Below, piece by piece: positions 1 through 6,187 of a stretch of 24,327 nucleotides of DNA. The DNA is from a virus. The DNA lies in the IMG/VR virus record IMGVR_UViG_3300033144_003482, positions 1 through 24,327 of that record. The stretch is one strand, 5' to 3'. A program made the position numbers and the translations under genes. The first letter of the stretch is position 1; each line of letters starts with the position of its first letter. The notes under the pieces were generated by a model that ran no database searches, had not been told where the DNA came from, and saw nothing but the letters and a program-made list of their open reading frames with translations.

Positions 1-824
1 GGGCCAAAGTTTGAAGCTACAGTAACAGCATTATAGGCTGTATATTCTAAAAATTTCAAATTAGATTTACTTTTGTTGAATTGGTGAGCGGATAAAGGGG
101 CTAAACCTATATATGCGTTGAGTTGTCCAAACATTTGGAAAAACCCCTCAAAGGGTGTAAGTGGTATAGTTAGCGCTCCAGGAATATCAAATACAGGCTT
201 TTTGGTATCTTTCTCCAGACCACACCACATTTTGAATATCAGATCTTTGTCTTGAGCTAACCGTTCAAACCCACGCTTAGCAATAGAAAGGTCGCGTTCG
301 TGAGTCATAGATCCCTGCCAGCAAACTACTGGTTTAGATGTATAGTCCCTTGGGTGGTCTACTGGAAACACAAAATTGGGTTCTATTGAATTCGGCAGTA
401 CATAGATACGCTCGCAGTAATTTTCGTAGACTGCTTTGAGATCTTCAGTTGTTACAAACATTGCATCAACTTGCGATACAAAGTGTTTTATACCATCTTG
501 TACGCTTTTTGCAGAGAGTACCTTATGTGCGGGATTCCACTTGGGTACATGAAAAAGATCATCATCGATTTCATACACTAGCTTTGCGCCTGCTTTTTTC
601 ATTTGAAGTATAGGCGTAAGTACTTCTGGCTTATACTGACGCTGAAGAATTGCTAAATCATATTTTCCTATGTGCTCTTCCCCAATTGCGCCGGATATTG
701 TGATATTAAAATCTTCTTTATTGTTACGTGCAAGATGGATCATAGGCGCGTGAAGACGATAAAACCAACAGGCAGCACGGTCACCTCGATAACACACTAT
801 TTTTTTCTGCGTTTTTTCGGTCAT
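1..824 (-). CDS. Glycosyltransferase, GT-B fold / GT4-like (3' end beyond window)
   Basis: A reading frame open from ATG 824-822 to the left edge gives 274 residues without a stop; the C-terminus lies outside the window. The visible end has the signature of GT4/GT1-type nucleotide-sugar binding domains (KSNLKFLEYTAYNAVTVAS, about residues 253-271: a Lys-rich start, then a conserved acid and small residues that contact the donor in the family). An earlier segment, YEIDDDLFHVP at about 84-94, resembles an acidic block I have seen in phage glycosyltransferases, and LPNSIEP resembles the linker between the two Rossmann domains. Its ATG overlaps the TGA of the upstream gene (ATGA), so the two are probably translated together. 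The likely role is moving a sugar from a nucleotide-sugar donor to a glycan, protein or base; the acceptor cannot be told. The GT-B class is firm; the exact family is inferred. Confidence 0.8.
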   Translation of the reverse strand, partial: MTEKTQKKIVCYRGDRAACWFYRLHAPMIHLARNNKEDFNITISGAIGEEHIGKYDLAILQRQYKPEVLTPILQMKKAGAKLVYEIDDDLFHVPKWNPAHKVLSAKSVQDGIKHFVSQVDAMFVTTEDLKAVYENYCERIYVLPNSIEPNFVFPVDHPRDYTSKPVVCWQGSMTHERDLSIAKRGFERLAQDKDLIFKMWCGLEKDTKKPVFDIPGALTIPLTPFEGFFQMFGQLNAYIGLAPLSAHQFNKSKSNLKFLEYTAYNAVTVASNFG

Positions 825-1969
825 TTCTTCTTCTTCTTTTTAGTTGGTTTTTTGATCGCTTTTGGTTCCTTGATCGGACTTTGTACAGTGTTAACATCCC
901 CAGCACTAACTTTCCCAAGCGATGGTGAATCTATCGTGCTAAAATTTTTAGGTGTGGGTGGTGTAGCTCTTGCCGCTTCTAAGGCAGGATTTCCTTTTTG
1001 TGTATTGTTTTCTATAGATTCCAACAGAACTTCGTCCAGATTTTTCAATGGAATCTTTGCACAAATTTGATTTGGGCATTCCCATAGTATATTTTGGCGT
1101 GTTTTCGGGTTTTTGTATCCTGGAGCTAAATCCAAGAGAGCACCTACAGGACGGTTACATGGCCAATCTTTGCATCCGCCATTCCAAGAAACATTATAGT
1201 TGTTAGAATACCCAAAGAAGTCAGGACTCATATTTTGAAAAACTATTACGCCACCCGTACCTAGTGCATTTGTACAATGGGCAAATAAGCTTTCAATAAA
1301 AATATAGCTTGTAGCTAACGGTAACAAAGCGATAGCCTCACGCATACTCATACCTAATGCATCTATGGCCCCTTCAACTTTTGGCTCACCTTCTAAGCCT
1401 ATATGTATAAACAAGATTTTGTCTGTATGCTGTTTAACTAACTGGCTTACCATAGCTATGTTTAGATCTTTCAAGTTGTTTGTTTTATTCATAGCTCCGT
1501 CTGAGGGGATAGCTCCAGTACACTGTAGTAGAACTAACGGTACGTTAAGGAACTTATACTGACCTATAAATGTCTGCGCTGCACGTTTTTCGTAATCTGT
1601 TATAAAGTAATCTAATGGCTTTCCATCGTATTTAGCCCCGTACATACTACATATGAACTCTGGAAGACACTTACAGCCTTTGGCTTGTTCATCCATTATT
1701 CCATCGTACACGAAATGCTTTTTGAAAAACCGTACATCTTTGCTGAGTATATGCTCGCTATAAAAGTCTTTAGGGTTGCTCAAGTGAATTAGTTTATCAA
1801 TACTTGGATTGTGCTCTAAGAGTTGTGAATAAACAGCTAAAACTATAATTTCGTCATCGGGATATTTCTTTCGGAAATACCGAATCATGGGGGTGTGTGC
1901 TAACACATCGCCTGCACCACCCTGCACAAATAAAATTATTTTTGACTTTTCGCTTTTCTTTTTAGCCAT
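821..1969 (-). CDS. Glycosyltransferase family 9 (heptosyltransferase-like) protein
   Basis: 382 residues. The N-terminus has the GT9 pattern GGAGDVLAHTPMIRYFRKKY (about residues 17-36), which in heptosyltransferases forms the first beta strand and glycine loop near the acceptor, followed by an expected Rossmann-type alternation. A Cys/Trp-rich segment near 265-300 (CKDWPCNRP, LWECPNQICAKIP) looks like a small disulphide or metal cluster and resembles GT9-like proteins of tailed phages. The last 60 residues are low in complexity and end in a run of lysines (KKPTKKKKKK), probably disordered. GGAGG stands 5-6 bases before ATG 1969-1967, and TATAAT on the minus strand at 2007-2002 is a likely -10 box. 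First gene of a leftward operon with the GT4-like gene. Probable substrates are surface or virion glycans; the donor is unknown. Confidence 0.75.
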   Translation of the reverse strand: MAKKKSEKSKIILFVQGGAGDVLAHTPMIRYFRKKYPDDEIIVLAVYSQLLEHNPSIDKLIHLSNPKDFYSEHILSKDVRFFKKHFVYDGIMDEQAKGCKCLPEFICSMYGAKYDGKPLDYFITDYEKRAAQTFIGQYKFLNVPLVLLQCTGAIPSDGAMNKTNNLKDLNIAMVSQLVKQHTDKILFIHIGLEGEPKVEGAIDALGMSMREAIALLPLATSYIFIESLFAHCTNALGTGGVIVFQNMSPDFFGYSNNYNVSWNGGCKDWPCNRPVGALLDLAPGYKNPKTRQNILWECPNQICAKIPLKNLDEVLLESIENNTQKGNPALEAARATPPTPKNFSTIDSPSLGKVSAGDVNTVQSPIKEPKAIKKPTKKKKKK

Positions 1970-2001
1970 CTTGCCTCCGGGTTTATAGCTCTCTTAGAAC
2001 T

Positions 2002-2007
2002 ATTATA
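2002..2007 (-). promoter_or_regulatory. -10 box of the leftward glycosyltransferase operon
   Basis: Read on the minus strand this is TATAATAG, 33 bases before the ATG of the GT9-like gene, leaving a short leader with a GGAGG ribosome site. No good TTGACA-like -35 is seen 16-18 bases upstream. The assignment rests on the match and position only. Confidence 0.45.
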
Positions 2008-2110
2008 CAAAAATAATTACAATTATATGAAATATTTTTGAGTAACTTTATATAGTTGTTTAGTTTGTAAGTACAATATGTGCGCTTAAAGCTAAACTAA
2101 TCTATACGCC

Positions 2111-2185
2111 CTTAACAAGTGGCCTTGTAAGGGGCCTTAACAAGTGGCCTTACAAGGGCACTTAACAAGTAGCCTTGTAACAAGG
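2111..2185. repeat. Three tandem 25-bp direct repeats (iteron-like)
   Basis: Copies start at 2111, 2136 and 2161, an exact 25-base period. All begin CTTAACAAGT, then GGCC or AGCC and TTGTAA or TTACAA. Copies 1 and 2 also contain a small dyad (CCTTGTAAGG and its near match). Exact spacing close to 2.4 helix turns suggests repeated protein binding sites rather than slippage. A partial echo follows (CCTAGTAACAGTTAACAAC, 2189-2207). Confidence 0.75.
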
Positions 2186-2312
2186 AGCCTAGTAACAGTT
2201 AACAACAATAGTAAGAGTAAAGGTAACAGTTCTCAAACTTTAGAAAAGCATTAAAGTTTGAGGTTAAACCCTCGCGAAAAACAGACATTATATTTTTATA
2301 AACAATAGAGCA

Positions 2313-2348
2313 GTTCGGGCACCCGGCAAAAAGCGCCTCTGCCCGAAC
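2313..2348. repeat. Perfect 9-bp inverted repeat with 18-base loop
   Basis: GTTCGGGCA (2313-2321) pairs with TGCCCGAAC (2340-2348). GGC/GCC inside the loop could extend the helix. No T-run follows on the plus strand, so it is not a standard rightward terminator. It may be a structured RNA element or a protein-binding dyad. Confidence 0.5.
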
Positions 2349-2352
2349 AAGT

Positions 2353-2413
2353 GCTACGCTGAAAAACGCGTTCGCACTCAAACTATAGTCTATCTTCCTG
2401 ATGCGAGCGTAGC
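2353..2413. repeat. 8-bp inverted repeat GCTACGCT / AGCGTAGC
   Basis: GCTACGCT at 2353-2360 is the exact reverse complement of AGCGTAGC at 2406-2413. It lies just right of the 2313-2348 hairpin; together they could form two adjacent stems if the region is transcribed. A GC-rich, REP-like stretch (GCGAGCGTAGCGAGCCGC) includes the right arm. Confidence 0.35.
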
Positions 2414-2484
2414 GAGCCGCTTTTGATCTAAGCTAAACTTGCAGGGTTTGACGCAGTGCGTTATATAACATAAAAATATATTTC

Positions 2485-2513
2485 TTGAATTGTGATATTT
2501 TTTGTATTATATC
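2485..2513 (+). promoter_or_regulatory. Putative sigma70-like promoter of the rightward operon
   Basis: TTGAAT (2485-2490), a 17-base spacer and TATATC (2508-2513) stand 22 bases before ATG 2535; TATTAT at 2505-2510 is an alternative -10. AGGAG (2524-2528) is the ribosome site. The setting, at the head of a long co-directional gene block, supports it. Confidence 0.5.
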
Positions 2514-2534
2514 TGCAGACGATAGGAGAATACT

Positions 2535-3164
2535 ATGGCTAAAAAGAACAAAGGCAAATCCACTCAAAGCGTTCCAGTTCAATTCGATCCTGCCGATGCA
2601 GTTGAAAAGATTGCAAAAAAGCTAATTCCAAAATATCATAGCCATCTTGTAACCTCTAAGATTGCTTATCTTTTCAAGAACAAGAAGAAGAAAACAAAGG
2701 GTAGAGAAGTCGTAGCTACCGCTGAGAAAATAAGCCCAAAGCATTATGCACTTTGTGGCTATCACTTTCTAATTACAGCATTTTATCCAACATGGACAGG
2801 GCTTTCAGATAAACAAAAGCTTGCTGTAGTTGACCACGAACTTGAGCACTGCTTTGTAGAAGACGATGAAAAGACAGGGGAACCCAAGTATTCTATACTC
2901 CCGCACGATGTAGAAGAATTTGGCGTGATTATAAAACGCCACGGGCTATACACTACGGACCTTGTGCGTATAGGGCGTGTAGTCGAGGATGCCCTAGAAA
3001 ACCTTGAAAAGAAAACTATAGTAAAAAAGGTCGGTAAGCCGGAAGAAACCATCGAGGAAGATGACGACGATGACGATGATGGTGTATTCGATGACGACGA
3101 TGATGACGATGACTATGATGCTTCTGGTGATGACGATGATGACTTTATCGGGGATGAAGCATAA
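2535..3164 (+). CDS. Putative phage metallopeptidase (HExxH) with Asp-rich tail
   Basis: 209 residues. The zinc-peptidase motif HELEH lies at residues 101-105, followed by HDVEEF at 124-129, which could give a further ligand. The arrangement, including the YHFLITAFYP segment before the motif, matches the PhageMetallopep family (putative phage metallopeptidase); known members are small, often sit near early or auxiliary genes and have no firm substrate. After about residue 175 the protein is an almost pure Asp run with a few Gly, Phe and Tyr, a disordered acidic tail that could mimic DNA or bind a basic partner. AGGAG precedes the ATG by six bases. Its TAA overlaps the ATG of the next gene (TAATG). 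The protease fold is well supported; the target is unknown. Confidence 0.75.
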   Translation: MAKKNKGKSTQSVPVQFDPADAVEKIAKKLIPKYHSHLVTSKIAYLFKNKKKKTKGREVVATAEKISPKHYALCGYHFLITAFYPTWTGLSDKQKLAVVDHELEHCFVEDDEKTGEPKYSILPHDVEEFGVIIKRHGLYTTDLVRIGRVVEDALENLEKKTIVKKVGKPEETIEEDDDDDDDGVFDDDDDDDDYDASGDDDDDFIGDEA

Positions 3165-3526
3165 TGGCTAAATTTAGAGAACTGCCTGCCGTAATTGAGG
3201 CAACGCAGTGGTTTAAAAGCGGCGACCACCCAAAAGACAACCGAGAAACATTCACAGGGTCAGACGGCAAGCCCTTTCTGGGCGAGGGGAAAGTGGTGAG
3301 ATACTTTCGTCATCCAAGCGTGGATGGTGAAAGCATCTGCCCTCACTGTAGTGTGCGCTTCCATGAACATGGCTGGATAGACACACTAGAGGGTGGTCAT
3401 AATGTTTGCCCCGGTGACTGGATTATCACTGGAATCGCTGGGGAAAAATACCCATGTAAAAACAACATATTCAGGGAAACCTATGAACCCGCCGACGAAG
3501 AAGCGAAAGCCCTCTGGAACAAATAA
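3164..3526 (+). CDS. Small conserved phage protein of unknown function
   Basis: 120 residues. The C-terminal part, PGDWIITGIAGEKYPCKNNI then FRETYEP (about 83-109), is a pattern recurring in many phage hypothetical proteins, in which an N-terminal strand (VIEATQW here) pairs with a C-terminal PGDW...F.ATYEP strand. A central ICPHCSVRFHEHGW segment (about 57-70) could bind a metal through CxxC and His. The family has no established role that I know of. The start codon overlaps the stop of the metallopeptidase gene (TAATG), so it is probably translated by re-initiation. The methyltransferase start lies inside its 3' end. Confidence 0.75.
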   Translation: MAKFRELPAVIEATQWFKSGDHPKDNRETFTGSDGKPFLGEGKVVRYFRHPSVDGESICPHCSVRFHEHGWIDTLEGGHNVCPGDWIITGIAGEKYPCKNNIFRETYEPADEEAKALWNK

Positions 3527-4355
3527 AATCTATTGTGCAGATAATCTCAAGATTATGCGAGAGATGAAAGCTGGGTCTATTGACCTAGTTTACATAGATC
3601 CGCCCTTCAACACAAAAAAGATAAGAAAGTATACTAAGCTAAAAACTAACCAGAGTATTCACGGGGATCGTATTGGATTTGGTGGGAGGCGCTACCAAAC
3701 AGAAAAGAATGGCACACTAGCTTATGCTGATTCATACGCAGATTATCTCAAGTTCCTGGAACCGAGATTAACAAACGCCTATATACTCCTGAAGAAAACT
3801 GGTTCACTATTTTTTCATATTGATTATCGTGAGGCACACTACTGCAAGGTTTTGCTAGATGGCATTTTTGGGCGGGAGTGTTTTCAAAATGAAATCATTT
3901 GGGCGTACGATTACGGCGGGCGATCCAAAAAGCGTTGGTCAGCTAAGCACGACAGTATTTTTTGGTATACCAAAGATCCAAAAAAGTATACATTCAACTA
4001 TGACGTGATGGATCGTATTCCATATATGGCTCCTGGGCTGGTGACTAAAGAAAAGGCTGCTCGCGGCAAAACTCCTACTGATGTTTGGTGGCACACTATT
4101 GTACCAACGAATGGGAAAGAGCGTACCGGATACCCTACACAAAAGCCCCTTGGAGTTCTTAAACGTATCGTTAGCGTCCATTCTAAGCCCGGAGACACCA
4201 TCCTTGACTTCTTTGCTGGTGCAGGTACCACTGGGGAAGCTGCAGCGCTCCTGGGACGTAAATTCATTTTGATAGATAATAACAAAGATGCTGTAAAAAT
4301 ATCTGCGAAGCGACTAAAACAATACAAACCTAAGTGTATTGGCTTCAAACACTAA
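3483..4355 (+). CDS. Beta-class DNA adenine-N6 (or cytosine-N4) methyltransferase
   Basis: 290 residues from ATG 3483. The catalytic motif DPPF is at 39-42 and the S-adenosylmethionine site FFAGAGTTGEAA at about 243-254, an order (catalytic motif first) that defines the beta class of amino-methyltransferases (N6_N4_Mtase family, as in CcrM and RsrI). DPPF favours adenine-N6. The enzyme would methylate a short DNA site, protecting phage DNA from host restriction or altering regulation. No restriction endonuclease lies beside it, so it looks like an orphan enzyme. The longer frame back to 3393 would overlap the previous gene by 134 bases; ATG 3483 has AGGGA upstream and gives a normal N-terminus (SGTNKIYCADNLKIMREM), hence my choice. 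The recognition site cannot be read from the sequence. Confidence 0.85.
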   Translation: MNPPTKKRKPSGTNKIYCADNLKIMREMKAGSIDLVYIDPPFNTKKIRKYTKLKTNQSIHGDRIGFGGRRYQTEKNGTLAYADSYADYLKFLEPRLTNAYILLKKTGSLFFHIDYREAHYCKVLLDGIFGRECFQNEIIWAYDYGGRSKKRWSAKHDSIFWYTKDPKKYTFNYDVMDRIPYMAPGLVTKEKAARGKTPTDVWWHTIVPTNGKERTGYPTQKPLGVLKRIVSVHSKPGDTILDFFAGAGTTGEAAALLGRKFILIDNNKDAVKISAKRLKQYKPKCIGFKH

Positions 4356-4380
4356 TTAAATACTATAAACGGTCATGTTA

Positions 4381-4386
4381 TATAAT
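4381..4386 (+). promoter_or_regulatory. Possible -10 box before the membrane gene cluster
   Basis: TATAAT stands 38 bases before ATG 4424 in the gap after the methyltransferase gene. No convincing -35 is visible. It fits a fresh promoter for the holin-like gene and the genes after it. Confidence 0.4.
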
Positions 4387-4402
4387 CTTCAAGTCATTAT
4401 TA

Positions 4403-4420
4403 AATAACTTGGAGGTTATT
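4403..4420 (+). promoter_or_regulatory. Small hairpin presenting the ribosome binding site
   Basis: AATAAC (4403-4408) and GTTATT (4415-4420) form a 6-bp stem whose loop carries TTGGAG, four bases before ATG 4424. The Shine-Dalgarno sequence lies in or at the edge of the loop, so it could be presented to or hidden from the ribosome. The stem is weak (one G-C pair). Confidence 0.35.
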
Positions 4421-4423
4421 CCA

Positions 4424-4864
4424 ATGAACAAGCTGTTTGATCTTCTTGGTGGTCGGAAGTATTTCCTGGCGATTATATTTTACGTGCTAGTCACAATTGG
4501 GTTTTTCATTACCTGGGTTTCGCCTACAAGTTGGGTGCAGGCCCTTGAGTGGTGTTTAGCTATCTACTTAGGTGCTAATGCGGTTAAGTCTATACCAGAC
4601 GCAATGGCTAGGAATGGTGACACCAACGGAGTCAATAAGTTTTTTGCATTCTTCGGCGGTAGAAAAATGTTTTTGGCCCTGTTGTTTGTGCTTACGATTA
4701 CAGTTGCGTTCTTTATTCCAAAAGGCGAAGAGGGTAATTATCTACCGGCTGCTACATGGATTGATGGGCTAAAGTGGTGTCTGATTATTTATCTTGGTGC
4801 CAACGCTGTAGAAGCTGTCCCTCATGCCCTTATGCGCAAAGCGAATGGTAAGAAGGAAGAATAG
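4424..4864 (+). CDS. Small membrane protein with internal duplication, holin candidate
   Basis: 146 residues from ATG 4424 (GGAG upstream; the longer frame to 4334 runs into the methyltransferase gene and lacks a ribosome site). It is two copies of one unit: GGRKYFL then EWCLAIYLGANAVKSIP in the first half (residues 9-58), and GGRKMFL then KWCLIIYLGANAVEAVP in the second (78-133). Each copy has two hydrophobic helices, so the protein has four likely membrane segments and a short charged C-terminus. Size, hydrophobicity and position before spanin-like genes suggest a holin, but no holin family is recognised and the endolysin gene lies 10 kb away. An unrelated inner-membrane role is possible. 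The duplication is directly visible. Confidence 0.6.
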   Translation: MNKLFDLLGGRKYFLAIIFYVLVTIGFFITWVSPTSWVQALEWCLAIYLGANAVKSIPDAMARNGDTNGVNKFFAFFGGRKMFLALLFVLTITVAFFIPKGEEGNYLPAATWIDGLKWCLIIYLGANAVEAVPHALMRKANGKKEE

Positions 4865-4878
4865 CTACGAGGTAATCT

Positions 4879-5388
4879 ATGAAACGCATAACTGTGCAGG
4901 GGTATGCACCAGAGCCACGTACAACTCAGGTTGCTGTAGACCAGCCATTTCCAGACGATCCATTTCCAGGGGAAGAATATAATCTTGCGGAGTCAAATCC
5001 TGAAGCTATCCCACCCGATGATATAGGGCGCTTACGCGATGATTGGATCACTGCTCGTAACAACGGCAATCCGCTTTACGTGGTAGGTGAAGACGGGCGT
5101 ATGTTTTATGTTGCAGTAGGCGGCGATGGGAAAGCTATTACGTTGCATTCGGTAGTTCCTCGCTATGAAGTTCAAGAGGGTACCATTACGGAATACGCAG
5201 GGCCAGATGCTTTCTTTACACTGGAGGAACAGTTAGGACGTTATCAGCCTGTCCCAATGCAGCAGATTGTGCAATCCAATATTGAAGGCCATGTAGCCAC
5301 GGTTTCTAACCCTATTTGGTTCAAAGCTGTAAAGCGCTTGGTACAACAGCATATGGGCCAAGAAGTATATAATCCATATAAAAAATGA
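4879..5388 (+). CDS. Hypothetical protein
   Basis: 169 residues, not recognised. A Pro/Asp-rich first 50 residues (QPFPDDPFPGEEYN) are probably extended or disordered. The middle (NPLYVVGEDGRMFYVAVGGD) looks like a beta-strand hairpin, followed by mixed helix and strand. There is no signal peptide or membrane segment. GAGGTAA stands seven bases before the start, and the gene follows the holin-like gene by 14 bases, so it belongs to the same operon. A soluble or virion role is as likely as a lysis role. Confidence 0.6.
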   Translation: MKRITVQGYAPEPRTTQVAVDQPFPDDPFPGEEYNLAESNPEAIPPDDIGRLRDDWITARNNGNPLYVVGEDGRMFYVAVGGDGKAITLHSVVPRYEVQEGTITEYAGPDAFFTLEEQLGRYQPVPMQQIVQSNIEGHVATVSNPIWFKAVKRLVQQHMGQEVYNPYKK

Positions 5389-5395
5389 GTAACGG

Positions 5396-5743
5396 ATGAC
5401 CGCGATCAAGCAAATATTTAAATGGATTGGTAATAATCTCAAGGTTTTTTTACTTATTCTATTTGTAATAATTCTTTCTGTTTTAGTTTTTTGGTGGGGT
5501 AGAAAGAACAAAAAAATCCGGGGCCTTGAAAATCACCTTGCTATTCTAAATGCGCGGTTGAAGCTAGAACGTCTCGAAATAAAGTATAAGGCAGACATGC
5601 AAGAGCTGCTAAAGCTAAAAGAAAAATCTAAAGAAATTGATGCGGATTTAGCAAAAGTAGAGAAATCATTGGAAGAAAAGCTAAAGCCAAGCATGTCCGC
5701 AGATGAGATCATTGCTAAATTCAAAGAAATTGGAATACGATAA
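5396..5743 (+). CDS. i-spanin-like protein: N-terminal membrane anchor plus coiled coil
   Basis: 115 residues. One strong membrane helix (VFLLILFVIILSVLVFWWG, about residues 17-35) with Lys before it and RKNKK after it is followed by a charged coiled coil to about residue 95 (LENHLAILNARLKLERLEIK, then Leu/Lys/Glu heptads). This is the layout of inner-membrane spanin subunits (Rz-like), which link to an outer-membrane partner and fuse the two membranes at the end of lysis. The match is by architecture, not by a sequence motif; a simple membrane-tethered coiled-coil protein is the alternative. The ribosome site is weak. It is two bases upstream of another coiled-coil envelope gene. Confidence 0.55.
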   Translation: MTAIKQIFKWIGNNLKVFLLILFVIILSVLVFWWGRKNKKIRGLENHLAILNARLKLERLEIKYKADMQELLKLKEKSKEIDADLAKVEKSLEEKLKPSMSADEIIAKFKEIGIR

Positions 5744-5744
5744 C

Positions 5745-6170
5745 ATGCGTAAAGTCCTAGCATTACTTTTGATTTTTACAGTTATTGTGCCGTTACCTGC
5801 ATTTGCTGATGATGTAGCACTGCCAGAACTGGATATCCGTAAGTTTCAATTAGAAGATATTACCTACGTTGGATTTTTAGAAAAAGATGCTCAAACGTTA
5901 TTGCAATATAGAATAGATGTGCCAAAGTTAAAACTAAAGATAACAACATTAGAAGCAAAAATTACAAATAAAGCTTTACAGATAGACACACTTACATCAG
6001 CTAATAATATATGTTTAGAGGCAAAAGAATTTTTGACTGTAGAAAATGTACGAATGCAGCATGATAAGGATACTAGGGACTCGTGGTATCGTAGTCCTTA
6101 TTTTTGGTTTTCTGTTGGGCTTCTGTTAGGAACTGCTGCAACTGTAACAGTTGTATATTTAGTTAAATAA
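5745..6170 (+). CDS. Sec-exported coiled-coil protein with C-terminal membrane anchor
   Basis: 141 residues from ATG 5745, one base after the previous stop. The longer frame from 5703 would bury the signal peptide, so it is not used. MRKVLALLLIFTVIVPLPAF is a signal peptide with a likely signal peptidase I cut at AFA|DD (about residue 22). Residues 60-100 form a coiled coil, and a last helix (FWFSVGLLLGTAATVTVVYL) anchors it in the membrane. The protein would thus hang into the periplasm from its C-terminus. There is no lipobox cysteine, so it is not a typical o-spanin. It may pair with the coiled-coil protein just upstream. I do not recognise a family. Confidence 0.6.
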   Translation: MRKVLALLLIFTVIVPLPAFADDVALPELDIRKFQLEDITYVGFLEKDAQTLLQYRIDVPKLKLKITTLEAKITNKALQIDTLTSANNICLEAKEFLTVENVRMQHDKDTRDSWYRSPYFWFSVGLLLGTAATVTVVYLVK

Positions 6171-6187
6171 AACCGAAACGATGAAGT

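Larger units (their letters stand above)
1970..2534. other. Divergent intergenic region with repeats and inverted repeats
   Basis: This 565-base stretch separates the leftward and rightward operons and is the only gap above 300 bases. From left to right it holds the minus-strand promoter, an AT-rich block (about 2005-2100), three 25-bp direct repeats (2111-2185), inverted repeats at 2313-2348 and 2353-2413, a second AT-rich block (about 2460-2515) and the plus-strand promoter. I see no convincing gene: the one minus-strand frame over 2199-2381 needs a TTG start, lacks a ribosome site and overlies the hairpin. Iteron-like repeats beside AT-rich DNA between divergent operons fit a replication origin or a transcription switch; neither is proven. 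Confidence 0.6.

Noticed and set aside
672-1070. Plus-strand frame of 132 residues
   Set aside because: It lies antisense to the two glycosyltransferase genes, is rich in Phe runs caused by Lys codons opposite, and has no family resemblance.
2313-2348. tRNA or intrinsic terminator
   Set aside because: No cloverleaf or T-loop pattern fits and no T-run follows the stem on the plus strand.
2199-2381. 60-residue minus-strand frame in the intergenic region
   Set aside because: It needs a TTG start, has no ribosome site and overlies the inverted repeat; composition looks non-coding.
3393-3482. N-terminal extension of the methyltransferase
   Set aside because: It overlaps the previous gene by 134 bases and would add residues unrelated to the family; ATG 3483 has a ribosome site.
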